Notes: a model not told the origin generated them from the sequence alone. A stretch of DNA of 64,000 nucleotides from Labrys sp. KNU-23 (GCF_008330945.1 NZ_CP043489.1:3979501-4043500); one strand, 5' to 3'; positions 8,321-16,831 are shown, counted from the stretch's first letter. Program-made: numbers and translations.

Positions 8321-9127
8321 TTGACCCAGACCGTTCAGACTTCGCCCTTGCCTGTTTCCAGCCCGGACGCGATTGCGCGCGCCTTTGCCGAAATCGCCCG
8401 TGAAGCGGGCGCGGCGATCATGCATGTCTACGCCAAGGGATGCGACGCCCGTATCAAGGATGACCGTTCACCGGTGACGGAGGCTGACGAACTGGCCGAG
8501 GCGATCATCCTGCGGCGGCTGGCGGATGTGATGCCGGGGGTGCCGGTGGTGGCGGAAGAGTGCGCTGCCAAAGGCGTGATCCCGGAGGTCGGAACCCGCT
8601 TCATCCTGGTCGACCCGCTTGATGGCACCAAGGAATTCCTTCATCGCAACGGCGAGTTCACCGTCAACATCGCCCTGATCGAAGAGGGCAGGCCGGTGGC
8701 GGGCTGCGTTTTCGCCCCGGCGGTGAACGCACTTTATGCCGGGGGTGAGACGGCCTGGCGCGTGCAGGACGGCGTCGAAGAGGCGATTTCCACGCGAGTC
8801 TATCCGGTCGAGGGGCTGACGGCGCTGTGCAGCCGTTCGCATCCCGATGCCAAAAGCGAGGCTTTTCTGGCGGAATACCCCATTGCGGACCGGCGCGAGG
8901 CGGGCTCGTCGCTGAAATTCTGCCGGGTCGCGGAAGGCGTCGCCGACGTCTATCCGCGTTTCGGGCCGACCATGGAATGGGATGTCGCCGCCGGCCATGC
9001 CGTGCTCGCCGCTGCCGGGGGGCAGGTCCTGATGCCCGATGGCGAAGATTTTCTCTATGGCAAGACCGATGCCGGCTTCCGCAATGTCGCCTTCGTGGCC
9101 TGGGGGCGGGGCACTCCCCGAAAGTAA
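8321..9127 (+). CDS. cysQ: 3'(2'),5'-bisphosphate nucleotidase CysQ / inositol monophosphatase family
   Basis: 268-aa Mg-dependent, Li-sensitive-type phosphatase that would remove the 3'-phosphate of PAP formed during sulfate assimilation. Metal-binding residues are in VVAEE (E79/E80), DPLDGTKEF (D98, D101) and MEWDVAAGHAVL near the C-terminus, the usual CysQ pattern. The frame is open from 8168 but family length and a strong GGAGG 5 nt upstream favour a TTG start at 8321 (MTQTVQTSPL). The gene is divergent from chpT. Confidence 0.88.
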   Translation: MTQTVQTSPLPVSSPDAIARAFAEIAREAGAAIMHVYAKGCDARIKDDRSPVTEADELAEAIILRRLADVMPGVPVVAEECAAKGVIPEVGTRFILVDPLDGTKEFLHRNGEFTVNIALIEEGRPVAGCVFAPAVNALYAGGETAWRVQDGVEEAISTRVYPVEGLTALCSRSHPDAKSEAFLAEYPIADRREAGSSLKFCRVAEGVADVYPRFGPTMEWDVAAGHAVLAAAGGQVLMPDGEDFLYGKTDAGFRNVAFVAWGRGTPRK

Positions 9128-9457
9128 CCCTGGTCGAGGCCTTGCCGGAGGTCCGGTTCGATCTCGAGCCGCCTTGGTGTGCCCGTTTCCTTGCCTCAAT
9201 CCTGCATAAATGCGGCCATGCTTCCGGGCGTTTTGCCTGCTGGAATCGCATGGTCGTATCGCCAAAGCCTCTTGTGACCTGGTGGCCTCACCCGGACCCG
9301 CGCGGACGCGTCGAAACGAAGAACGGGAGCAAGGCAGGGCCGCCATTCGGACGCACTTTGCTCTTGGAAGCAATTTGTTAACGCTGATGGGCCACAAAAT
9401 AGGGCTCACAGAGGCCCAAGATAGGGCTCACAGAGGCCTAAGCCAACGAGGCTCGCG
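9128..9457 (+). promoter_or_regulatory. eipA upstream region with tandem 22-bp repeat
   Basis: 330-nt gap before eipA. CAATTTGTTAAC at 9371-9382 is a TTAAC half-site in a 12-mer also present upstream of ctrA in the same orientation relative to the gene. Two tandem copies of a 22-bp unit beginning ATAGGGCTCACAGAGGCC lie at 9399-9420 and 9421-9442 and differ at one position. The second ends 15 nt before the eipA ATG, overlapping the expected leader. No gene is seen here. Confidence 0.5.
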
Positions 9458-10051
9458 ATGAACGACATTCTTCCCCGCCGCAAGGCTCTTACCATGATGG
9501 CCGGCATGGCTCTGTCCGCGACCGGCTTCGTTTCTCCTTCCCTGGCGCTTGCGCAGTCGGAGCGGCCGGAGCGTATCTCCTCCAACGAACTCGTCAATTC
9601 CGGGCACCGCTTCTTCGGCACCGTGTCGAGGGATCTGGCGCTCACCATTCAGAAGGCCGTGGCGCGCTGGGGCGAGCCCAACGGCTACATCCTCGGCCAG
9701 GAAGGCTCGGGCGCCTTCATCGGCGGGCTTCGCTATGGCGAAGGCACGATGTTCACGCGCAATGTCGGCGACCGCAAGGTCTACTGGCAGGGTCCCTCGG
9801 TCGGGTGGGATTTTGGCGGCGACGGCGCCCGCACCATGATGCTGGTCTACAACATGGACCGGATAGACGAGATCTACAGCCGATTCCCCGGGATCGCCGG
9901 TTCAGCCTATATTATCGGCGGCTTCGGCATGACCGCGCTGGGCGACGGCAATATGATGGTGGTGCCCATCAAGTCCGGCGTCGGTGCCCGCCTCGGCATC
10001 AATCTGGGTTATCTCAAGTTCACGCCGTCGGCGACATGGAACCCCTTCTGA
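9458..10051 (+). CDS. eipA: EipA family (DUF1134) periplasmic envelope protein
   Basis: 197-aa exported protein: signal peptide MNDILPRRKALTMMAGMALS to about SLALAQ-SE, then the DUF1134 domain (TVSRDLALTIQKAVARWGEP, QEGSGAFIGGLRYGEG, WQGPSVGWDFGGDGARTM, IKSGVGARLGINLGYLKFTP). In Brucella the orthologue EipA is a periplasmic beta-barrel-like protein needed for envelope stress resistance, and its gene is activated by CtrA. Presence near ctrA, and the motif shared between their upstream regions, fit the same control here, but that part is inference. Confidence 0.88.
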   Translation: MNDILPRRKALTMMAGMALSATGFVSPSLALAQSERPERISSNELVNSGHRFFGTVSRDLALTIQKAVARWGEPNGYILGQEGSGAFIGGLRYGEGTMFTRNVGDRKVYWQGPSVGWDFGGDGARTMMLVYNMDRIDEIYSRFPGIAGSAYIIGGFGMTALGDGNMMVVPIKSGVGARLGINLGYLKFTPSATWNPF

Positions 10052-10236
10052 TCCTGCACAACTTTGCGGGAGACAAGGGCGGTTGCTGGTTCTCATCTCG
10101 GCTGGAAAACGCCGATACCAGCGTTGCCGACAAATCATCTATGCGGACCGCACGTCATGGATGCTGGCGGGACATCAAAGTGTGATTTTAAGCACGCTGT
10201 GCGTTTTCACCCTGCATTGTCGTCGAATTGACGTAT

Positions 10237-10261
10237 AGTACGGCGAAGATATCGCCGTACT
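10237..10261. repeat. Perfect inverted repeat at a translation start
   Basis: Arms AGTACGGCGA (10237-10246) and TCGCCGTACT (10252-10261) with a 5-nt spacer, ending 11 nt before the GTG start of the next gene. It could be an operator or an mRNA hairpin in the leader; no U-run follows. Confidence 0.7.
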
Positions 10262-10272
10262 GAGACTCTGCC

Positions 10273-11445
10273 GTGCTCGATTATGCGATTGCCTTTTTCC
10301 TGGGAGGAGCGCTCGCCGCCCTGGCCGCATTGGCCATGGTGCCCGCGATCTGGGGGCGTGCGCGCCGCTTGATCCGCCGTGAAATGGAAACGGCGCTGCC
10401 CCTGTCGATGGTGCAGGTACGGGCCGCTCAGGATCATGTCCGCGCGGAAGCAGCCCTACGGCACCGCCGCCTTGAGCAGAAGGTGGAGAGCGAGAGGGCC
10501 CAGCGCCATCAACTCATGGCAGATCATGGCCGGCAGAGCGAAAGGCTTCGCCGGCTCGAAAGCCTGCTCGGGGTCGACGCCGCCAGGCTCGCCCGGATGG
10601 AAGAAGGTTCAGCCAACGCCCAGCGCGATGTGCTGACTGCCCAGCAGGATGTCGCGGCGCTGAAGGCGGAACTGGCGGCGGCGCGGGTGACCATTGCGCT
10701 ACGTGATGACGAAGCCCTCGATCATGGCCGCGAGCTTGCATCGCTGCGGGAAGGCAATGACAGCCTGCGCATCGAACTGGTCGCTCTTCGGACCAAGCTC
10801 GGTGCGGCGGAGGATGGCGCGGTTCTGCATCAGCACGAATTGCAGGAAGCGCTGGAACTGGCTTCCGGCAAGGATGATCGCCTCGCTACCCAGTCGATCG
10901 AGTTGATGCGGCGCGACACCGCGATCGCTGCGCTCGAAGCGCGTGCGGCCTCGTTGCAGCGCGAACTGCAGGCGATGGCCGACAAGAGACAGGTCGCCGA
11001 AACGGAGAAATCGGACAGTCAGGTCCGGTTCTCGGCCTGGGAGACGGACCTGCGCCGCAAGGATGCCCTGCTGGCCGAACGCGATGCCCGGCTGGCGCTG
11101 GCGGCTGGACGGGAGGCCGAGCTGATCGCCGAGCTCAATCGCCTGCGCCGCAGTGCCGAGCCGAGTGCCGCCGAGGAAGAAATCGGCACCCTGAAGATCG
11201 AGCGAGCTCGCCTGCAAGCCGAGCTCGCCGCCCTTCGCGAGGAGGCCCATGAATCCTGGCTGCGTATCGAGGCCGACAACAGCCTGCTGCGGCGCGAAAT
11301 GGCGCAGGTCGCTGCCGAGATTGCCCGCGAGGCAGCGATCCGCAGGGCCGTCGGCGTGGTGCCCGGACCGGAGCGTCAGGCGGCGAACGATCCGGCGGTG
11401 AAGGACCAGCTGGCGCAAGGAAGCCAGGAAGCCCGTCCGCGCTGA
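10273..11445 (+). CDS. Membrane-anchored coiled-coil protein of unknown function
   Basis: 390-aa protein with one N-terminal membrane segment (residues 3-26, DYAIAFFLGGALAALAALAM) followed by about 300 residues of nearly unbroken heptad-like, Ala/Arg/Glu/Leu-rich coiled coil (for example LRRLESLLGVDAARLARMEE, ALKAELAAARVTIALRDDEA). The C-terminal 30 residues are low-complexity and polar. Start is GTG at 10273, shortly after a perfect inverted repeat and without an obvious Shine-Dalgarno. An inner-membrane scaffold or envelope role is plausible but not shown by the sequence. Confidence 0.75.
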   Translation: MLDYAIAFFLGGALAALAALAMVPAIWGRARRLIRREMETALPLSMVQVRAAQDHVRAEAALRHRRLEQKVESERAQRHQLMADHGRQSERLRRLESLLGVDAARLARMEEGSANAQRDVLTAQQDVAALKAELAAARVTIALRDDEALDHGRELASLREGNDSLRIELVALRTKLGAAEDGAVLHQHELQEALELASGKDDRLATQSIELMRRDTAIAALEARAASLQRELQAMADKRQVAETEKSDSQVRFSAWETDLRRKDALLAERDARLALAAGREAELIAELNRLRRSAEPSAAEEEIGTLKIERARLQAELAALREEAHESWLRIEADNSLLRREMAQVAAEIAREAAIRRAVGVVPGPERQAANDPAVKDQLAQGSQEARPR

Positions 11446-11656
11446 CCATGCTCCCGACCTGTTTCATCGGCATGACCGCATTGCGAGGCGAAGGGCTGTA
11501 GCGACGGTAGCCCTGCATGCCCGTGCTGAACGGCATCGTGCCATGTCTGGCCATCAACGCCAGACCATTGATGGCGTCAAGGCGGCCATCGAGCCACGCC
11601 GCTTAAGCAATAGCATGGCGGGAGCATTTGCCACCCCGCCAACGGCCGGAACAATG

Positions 11657-12553
11657 CTACAGCGCGGCTGCGATCTTCGCCGCCAGGCGCGCATTGTTCT
11701 CCACCAAGGCGATATTGGCGATCAGGCTGCGACCCTCGGTGAGGTCGAGCATGCGCGAGAGCAGGAAAGGTGTAAGAGCCTTGCCGGAAATGCCCATGGC
11801 ATCGGCTTCGTCCACGGCCGCTTCGATGGCAGGATTGATCTCGTTGGCGGCGATCTCGTCGGCGAGCGGGATCGGGTTGCCGACCAGCACGCCGCCGTCG
11901 AGGCGCAATTCCGCGCGGGCTCGGATCAGGGCGGCGATGTCGGCGGGATCGTCGAGCCGTATCGGGGCCGCCAGGCCGCTCTTGCGGCTCCAGAAGGCGG
12001 GGAATTCGTCGGAGCCGTAGCCGACGACCGGCACGCCGAGCGTTTCCAGGGTCTCCAGCGTCTTGGGAATGTCGAGAATGGCCTTGGCGCCGGCGCAGAC
12101 GACGCAGACCGGCGTGCGCGCCAGTTCCTGCAGGTCGGCCGAGATGTCGTAGGTCTTCTCGACGCCGCGATGCACGCCGCCGATGCCGCCGGTGGCGAAG
12201 ACGTGGATACCGGCCCGGTCGGCCGCGATCATGGTGGCCGCCACCGTGGTGGAGCCGTTCTTGCCTGTGGCGATGGCATAGCCGAGGTCGGCACGGCTGA
12301 GCTTGAGGAAGCCCGTGGCCTTGCCCATGGCTTCGAGCTGGCTGTCCTCCAGCCCGGCATGAATGACGCCGTCGAGCACGGCGATGGTCGCCGGCTCGGC
12401 GCCGCCGGCCCTGACGGCCGCCTCGACCTTGCGGGCTGTCTCGACATTCTGGGGCCAGGGCATGCCATGGGTGATGATGGTGGATTCCAGCGCGACGACG
12501 GGCTTGCCTGCCTTGAGGGCGGCGGAGACGGCGGCGGAATGGGTAATGGTCAT
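11657..12553 (-). CDS. psuG: Pseudouridine-5'-phosphate glycosidase
   Basis: 298-aa enzyme that splits the C-glycosidic bond of pseudouridine 5'-phosphate to uracil and ribose 5-phosphate. Clear PsuG marks: VVALESTIITHGMPWPQNVE, GLEDSQLEAMG, KLSRADLGYAIATGKNGSTT, FATGGIGGVHRG, VCAGAKAILDIPKTLE and GYGSDEFPAFWSRKSGL, plus LTPFLLSRMLDLTEG at the end. Its ATG overlaps the psuK stop (ATGA), so kinase and glycosidase are translationally coupled in the order psuK-psuG. Confidence 0.96.
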   Translation of the reverse strand: MTITHSAAVSAALKAGKPVVALESTIITHGMPWPQNVETARKVEAAVRAGGAEPATIAVLDGVIHAGLEDSQLEAMGKATGFLKLSRADLGYAIATGKNGSTTVAATMIAADRAGIHVFATGGIGGVHRGVEKTYDISADLQELARTPVCVVCAGAKAILDIPKTLETLETLGVPVVGYGSDEFPAFWSRKSGLAAPIRLDDPADIAALIRARAELRLDGGVLVGNPIPLADEIAANEINPAIEAAVDEADAMGISGKALTPFLLSRMLDLTEGRSLIANIALVENNARLAAKIAAAL

Positions 12554-13488
12554 GATGCTATCGTTTCGGTTGGATGGGAGTTGCTGTAGCGGGCCAGCAC
12601 GACCTGCATGGTGAGATCGGAGCGCACGGTCTGGGGCGATTCGACCGTAAGCGCGGCTGCAGCCATGGCGCGGCGGGCCGCCGTAAGAAAATCGTCGCCA
12701 GCGGCAAGGCGCGCCAATGTGGCGCCGGCCAGCGCATCGCCGGCTCCGTTGACATTGGTCGGGCGGGAGGGCAGCGCCGCGATCGAGGTGACCTTTCCTG
12801 TTTCCCAGGCAACCGCCCCTTGAGAACCGAGCGTGAGCAGTCCGCGCGGCACCGGGCTAGCCGCGAGCCTTGCGGCCAGGTCTTCCGCCTTATCCTCGCT
12901 GCCGAGCAGGGCACGTGCCTCATAGAGATTGAGGAAGAGGATGTCGACCGCCGCCAGGATGGGCACGAGCTTGGCCAGCTTCTGCACCGACACGGGCACG
13001 CAGGCAAGGGGACGAGGTCCTTTCGCCTGTGCCACAGCCTGCAATGCGGCTGGCGGCAAATTGGCATCGGCGAATACGAACCCTGTCGAAGGGAAGGCAG
13101 CGATACCGGCGGTGATGGCATCGGGTGCGATCCGATCGAAGATCGCCATGTCGGCGAGGCCGATCACCAGTTCACCCTCGCCGCTGAAGATGGCGGTATA
13201 GGAGGCAGTCGTCGCCCCGGCAGCGGGCGTGACGGCGCTCATGTCGATGCCGGCCCGGCTGCTTTCCTCGACGATGCGGCGCCCTTCCAGGTCGTCGCCG
13301 ACCAGCGAGATCAGGCCGACATCGATGCCAAGGCGCGCCAGGTTCTCAGCCACGTTGCGGGCAACGCCGCCCAGGCTGGTGCGCATCGTGCCGATGTTCG
13401 AGGTGTAGAGGCGCTCCTTCGCATCGACCGTCTCGCCGACGCGGTCGATCACGCAGCCCCCTGCACACAGAACGGGACGATAGGCCAT
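12550..13488 (-). CDS. psuK: PfkB-family pseudouridine kinase
   Basis: 312-aa ribokinase-fold sugar kinase. Features: N-terminal RPVLCAGGCVIDRVG, the substrate segment TSLGGVARNVAENLARLG, and the C-terminal PfkB signature NVNGAGDALAGATLARLAAG containing the catalytic Asp. Generic PfkB sequence alone would not fix the substrate; the 4-nt overlap with psuG makes pseudouridine kinase the natural reading. The ATG at 13488 (MAYRPVLC) has GAGGAAGC directly upstream, preferred over the longer frame to 13542. No dedicated transporter is adjacent. Confidence 0.9.
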   Translation of the reverse strand: MAYRPVLCAGGCVIDRVGETVDAKERLYTSNIGTMRTSLGGVARNVAENLARLGIDVGLISLVGDDLEGRRIVEESSRAGIDMSAVTPAAGATTASYTAIFSGEGELVIGLADMAIFDRIAPDAITAGIAAFPSTGFVFADANLPPAALQAVAQAKGPRPLACVPVSVQKLAKLVPILAAVDILFLNLYEARALLGSEDKAEDLAARLAASPVPRGLLTLGSQGAVAWETGKVTSIAALPSRPTNVNGAGDALAGATLARLAAGDDFLTAARRAMAAAALTVESPQTVRSDLTMQVVLARYSNSHPTETIAS

Positions 13489-13732
13489 GCTTCCTCGCGA
13501 CGGGCAGCTCTTCGAGATGCCCCAAAACGCTTCCCGTGCCACAGATTCGCGCCCGCAACAATGCGGCGCTCCGCCGGCTGCCGCTTTCCTCTTGCGTCAA
13601 GTCGTGATTGCCGTCATGAGAAACCCGCCTTCCAAGCGCATCTCGGGCAGGCCTTGCTCTTTCCCGGCAACCGCCACATTTTGCGCATTCTTGTTTGGCT
13701 TTTGTGGCTCTTCCTCCTTCCGAGATGGTTTC

Positions 13733-14713
13733 ATGCGCACTGCCCCCTTGCTTGCTGCCCTGTTGCTGATGGCCTCGCCAGCCCTGGCCCAGACGGAGCC
13801 GCAGCCTTCCTCGCCTCAGGTCCAGCCACAACCTCAAGCCCAACCGCAGCCTCAAGGCCAAGCTGAGCCCCAAGCCCAGCCGCAATCCGGGAGCCAGCCT
13901 GTCGTGCAGCCGCAAGGCCAGGCTCAACCCCAGCCCCAGCCTCAGCCTCAGCCTCAGTCCCAAGTCCAGGCCTGCACGACGCCGACCGATCCTGCCGGCT
14001 TCCCGGCCTGGCTGGAGAATTTCAAGAAGGACGCGGTGGCCAGGGGCATCGGCACCCAGGGGATGGCGGCCTTAGAGGGCGTCGTCTACGATCCCAAGGT
14101 GATCGGGCTCGATCGCGCCCAGCGGAAGACCTTTTCGCAGACCTTCGAGGAATTCTCCGGCCGCATGGTCAATGCCTATCGCATCAAGCGCGGCAAGCAG
14201 GTGATCAAGAAGTACCAGGCGGTGTTCGACAAAGCCGAGGCCGAATATGGCGTTCAGGCGCCGATCATCGCGTCGCTGTGGGCTCTCGAGACCGACTTCG
14301 GCGCCAATGTCGGCAAGTTCGAGAGCATCCGCTCGCTGGCGACACTCTCCTTCGACTGCCGGCGCGGCGACAAGTTCCGCCCCGAACTGATTGCTGCCCT
14401 CACCATCGTCGACAAGGGCGACGTGCCGTTGCACGAAATGCGCGGCGCCTGGGCAGGCGAGATCGGCCAGGTCCAGTTCATGCCGACCTCCTATCTCAAG
14501 CATGCGGTGGATTTCGACGGCGACGGCCACAAGGATCTGGTCAAGAGCCAGGCCGACGTGATCGGCTCGGTTGCCAAGTTCCTGTCTGGCCGTTGGCAGC
14601 GCGGCGCCGGCTGGAACCCCGGCGAGCCGAATTTCGATGCCCTCAAGGCTTGGAACGGCAGCGAGCTCTATCGCAAGACGGTGGCGCTGTTGGCCGCCAA
14701 GATCGCCGAATAG
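13733..14713 (+). CDS. Lytic murein transglycosylase (MltB/SLT_2 family) with Pro/Gln-rich linker
   Basis: 326-aa exported enzyme that cleaves the glycan strand of peptidoglycan non-hydrolytically. Signal peptide 1-20 (MRTAPLLAALLLMASPALAQ); residues 21-79 are an almost pure Pro/Gln linker of repeated PQ units; the catalytic domain starts about residue 85 (PAGFPAWLENFKKDAVARGI) with the active-site glutamate E186 in LWALETDFGANVG and the motif GEIGQVQFMPTSYLKHAVDF. No C-terminal peptidoglycan-binding domain is present. An open frame extends upstream to 13487, but the signal peptide fixes the start at 13733. Confidence 0.92.
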   Translation: MRTAPLLAALLLMASPALAQTEPQPSSPQVQPQPQAQPQPQGQAEPQAQPQSGSQPVVQPQGQAQPQPQPQPQPQSQVQACTTPTDPAGFPAWLENFKKDAVARGIGTQGMAALEGVVYDPKVIGLDRAQRKTFSQTFEEFSGRMVNAYRIKRGKQVIKKYQAVFDKAEAEYGVQAPIIASLWALETDFGANVGKFESIRSLATLSFDCRRGDKFRPELIAALTIVDKGDVPLHEMRGAWAGEIGQVQFMPTSYLKHAVDFDGDGHKDLVKSQADVIGSVAKFLSGRWQRGAGWNPGEPNFDALKAWNGSELYRKTVALLAAKIAE

Positions 14714-14774
14714 GCCAAAGGCCGGTCTTGCGACCCGATGCAGCTCACTTAAGCATTTCGGGGGGGCTCGACCT

Positions 14775-14865
14775 TTGTCATTGCCGGGCTTGACCCGGCA
14801 ATCCAGCTCCCCGACGGTTCGTCCGTGCGGCTTCTGGGTAGCCGGGTCAAGCCCGGCTATGACAA
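14775..14865. repeat. Palindromic repeat (family C)
   Basis: Two 32-nt arms (14775-14806 and 14834-14865) around GCCGGGCTTGACCCGGC and its complement, with about three mismatches. Each arm is also partly self-complementary. It lies between the transglycosylase gene and the ABC binding-protein gene and resembles short extragenic palindromes common in alphaproteobacteria. Confidence 0.75.
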
Positions 14866-15007
14866 ATTCGGAGCGGTTCCTGCTTAACTGAACCGCATTA
14901 GGTCGAAAGACCCGCCTTTTCCATGTGGGGACCGAGAAAATCCCCTGTTCGGCATGAAACCCGCGTGGCAAGGTTGCGGCTTGAGCCTGCCACACCGGAG
15001 TTTCCCG

Positions 15008-15820
15008 ATGCTTCGCCGCACCTTTCTCGCCCTCGGGGCCATCGCCGCCATGGCCGTTCCCCTTGGATTGGCCCAGGGAGCGGCCGAGGCCCAGACGCTT
15101 CCCGATCTCAAGGGCCGCACCATCGTCGCCGTCACCGAGAACGCCTATTTTCCGCTGAACTTCACCGATCCGAGGACGGGGCAGGGGATCGGCTGGGAAT
15201 ATGACGCGATCAACGAGATCGGCAAGCGCCTCAATGCCAAGATCGAATGGAAGACCTCGTCCTGGGACGCCATGATTCAGGCGGTGCAGAACGGCCAGTT
15301 CGACGTCGGTATGGACGGCATCTCGATCACCGACGAGCGCAAGAAGCAGATCGCCTTTACCGACCCCTATATGGTGTCCGAGCAGTTCATGCTGGTGCGG
15401 GCCGACGAGAAGCGCTTCACGGACTCCAAGAGCTTCGCGACTGACGACAAGCTGTTCGTCGGCGCCCAGTCTGGCACGACCAATTTCTTCGTCTCGGTCA
15501 CCGATCTGCTCGGCGGCAATGACAAGAGCCCGCGCCTCAAGCTGTTCGAGACCTTCGGGGCTTCGGTGCAGGCGCTCAAATCGGGCGACGTCGACACGGT
15601 GCTGATGGACAAGGCCGGCGCCGAGGGCAACATTGCCGCCTCGCCCGACAGCTTCAAGATCGTCGGCAACGGCCTTGGCCATGACGAATTCGGCTTCATC
15701 CTCAAGCAGGGCTCCGATCTCATCGGCCCGATCAATGCCGCCCTGGCCGCGATGAAGGCGGACGGGACGACCAAGGCGCTCGATAAGAAGTGGTTCTTCG
15801 ACTACAAGACCGCGAACTGA
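15008..15820 (+). CDS. Amino-acid ABC transporter substrate-binding protein
   Basis: 270-aa periplasmic binding protein of the polar amino-acid (SBP_bac_3) family: Sec signal peptide MLRRTFLALGAIAAMAVPLG to about AEAQ, then RTIVAVTENAYFPLNFTDP, GWEYDAINEIGKRLNAKIEW, FDVGMDGISITDERKKQIAF and TDPYMVSEQFML, the typical ligand-site stretch. A frame open from 14954 is ignored because the signal peptide sets the start at 15008 (CGGAG 7 nt upstream). Paired with the permease at 15990; a palindromic repeat lies between them. Ligand unknown. Confidence 0.9.
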   Translation: MLRRTFLALGAIAAMAVPLGLAQGAAEAQTLPDLKGRTIVAVTENAYFPLNFTDPRTGQGIGWEYDAINEIGKRLNAKIEWKTSSWDAMIQAVQNGQFDVGMDGISITDERKKQIAFTDPYMVSEQFMLVRADEKRFTDSKSFATDDKLFVGAQSGTTNFFVSVTDLLGGNDKSPRLKLFETFGASVQALKSGDVDTVLMDKAGAEGNIAASPDSFKIVGNGLGHDEFGFILKQGSDLIGPINAALAAMKADGTTKALDKKWFFDYKTAN

Positions 15821-15850
15821 GCCGGGATCGGCTACCCCCTGCCATGGCGC

Positions 15851-15924
15851 CACTGCGAGCGGAGCGAAGCAATCCAGTATTCTGCGGGCGGCGAAGCCTG
15901 GATTGCTTCGCTTCGCTCGCAGTG
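15851..15924. repeat. Palindromic repeat (family B, copy 1)
   Basis: Arms CACTGCGAGCGGAGCGAAGC... (15851-15877) and complement (15898-15924) match at 26 of 27 positions. The same GCGAGCG...GAAGCAATCCAG motif forms a perfect 32-bp palindrome at 42304-42389, so this is a dispersed family. Confidence 0.8.
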
Positions 15925-15989
15925 ACGAAATTGTCTATCGCTCCGACCCTTGAGCTGCTTGCCTTACTCCCGGATCTTCCTGCCTTCAT

Positions 15990-16823
15990 ATGACGACGTC
16001 TCACCCGCCACCGCCGCCGCCCTCCTTCCTGTCGAAAGTGCCCTGGTGGCTGCTGATCCTCGTTGTGCTCGGGACCGCCGTCCTGATCGGCGGCCTGGCC
16101 AGCGAGCAATATCGCATCATCTTCGGCGTGGTGGGGCAGGGGCTCTTCGTCACCATCCGGGTAACGGTGATCGCCTTCGCCGCTTCGCTGGTGCTCGGCA
16201 CCATTCTCGCGCTCGGGCTGGTGTCGCAGTCGCGCTGGCTGGGTGAGGGGCTCAAGGCCTATGTCGAGATCATGCGCGGCGTGCCCATGATCGTGCTGCT
16301 CTATTACATCGCCTTTGCGGTCGGTCCGGCGCTGATCGAAGGCTATGTCGCCCTGTTCGGCCCGGCCATCGCCGCCGGCTTCATGCCGGAGATCACCATC
16401 CGCGATTTCAGCTTCGAGTGGCGGGCGATCTTCGCGCTGACCCTGGCTTATTCGGCCTTCATCGCCGAGATCGTGCGCGGCGGCATCCAGTCCATCCCGG
16501 CCGGGCAGTTCGAGGCGGCGCAGGCGCTCGGCCTGACGCGCTTCAAGACCATGCGCCTCATCGTGCTGCCGCAGGCCTTCAAGACGATGACGCCGCCGCT
16601 CGGCAACGACCTCGTCTCCATGCTGAAGGATTCCTCGCTGGTGTCCGTGCTCGGCATCGCCGACATCACCCAGAACGGCAAGACCTATACCGCTTCCACC
16701 TTCCGCTTCTTCGAGACCTATACGGTGGTGGCCTTCTTCTATCTCACGATGACCATCGGCCTGACCCTCCTGGTGCGCCGGCTGGAGCAGCGCATGCGCC
16801 GCAACGAAGTCCGGCAGGATTAG
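15990..16823 (+). CDS. Amino-acid ABC transporter permease (HisM/GlnP type)
   Basis: 277-aa inner-membrane permease: poly-Pro N-terminus, then about five or six membrane segments and the permease EAA loop GQFEAAQALGLTRFKTMRLI followed by VLPQAFKTMTPPLGNDLVSM. It should pair with the binding protein at 15008. No ATP-binding subunit gene follows: the next gene is a regulator. The ATPase must therefore be encoded elsewhere or shared. Confidence 0.92.
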   Translation: MTTSHPPPPPPSFLSKVPWWLLILVVLGTAVLIGGLASEQYRIIFGVVGQGLFVTIRVTVIAFAASLVLGTILALGLVSQSRWLGEGLKAYVEIMRGVPMIVLLYYIAFAVGPALIEGYVALFGPAIAAGFMPEITIRDFSFEWRAIFALTLAYSAFIAEIVRGGIQSIPAGQFEAAQALGLTRFKTMRLIVLPQAFKTMTPPLGNDLVSMLKDSSLVSVLGIADITQNGKTYTASTFRFFETYTVVAFFYLTMTIGLTLLVRRLEQRMRRNEVRQD

Positions 16824-16831
16824 GGGGAGCA

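Noticed and set aside
9399..9442. Tandem repeat as an attachment site
   Set aside because: No integrase, tRNA or island boundary is near; the two copies are directly adjacent.
13346..13963. Minus-strand frame with a Leu/Arg repeat (LRLRLGLGL)
   Set aside because: It is the antisense reading of the Pro/Gln linker of the lytic transglycosylase and of psuK; the plus-strand gene has a signal peptide and catalytic domain.
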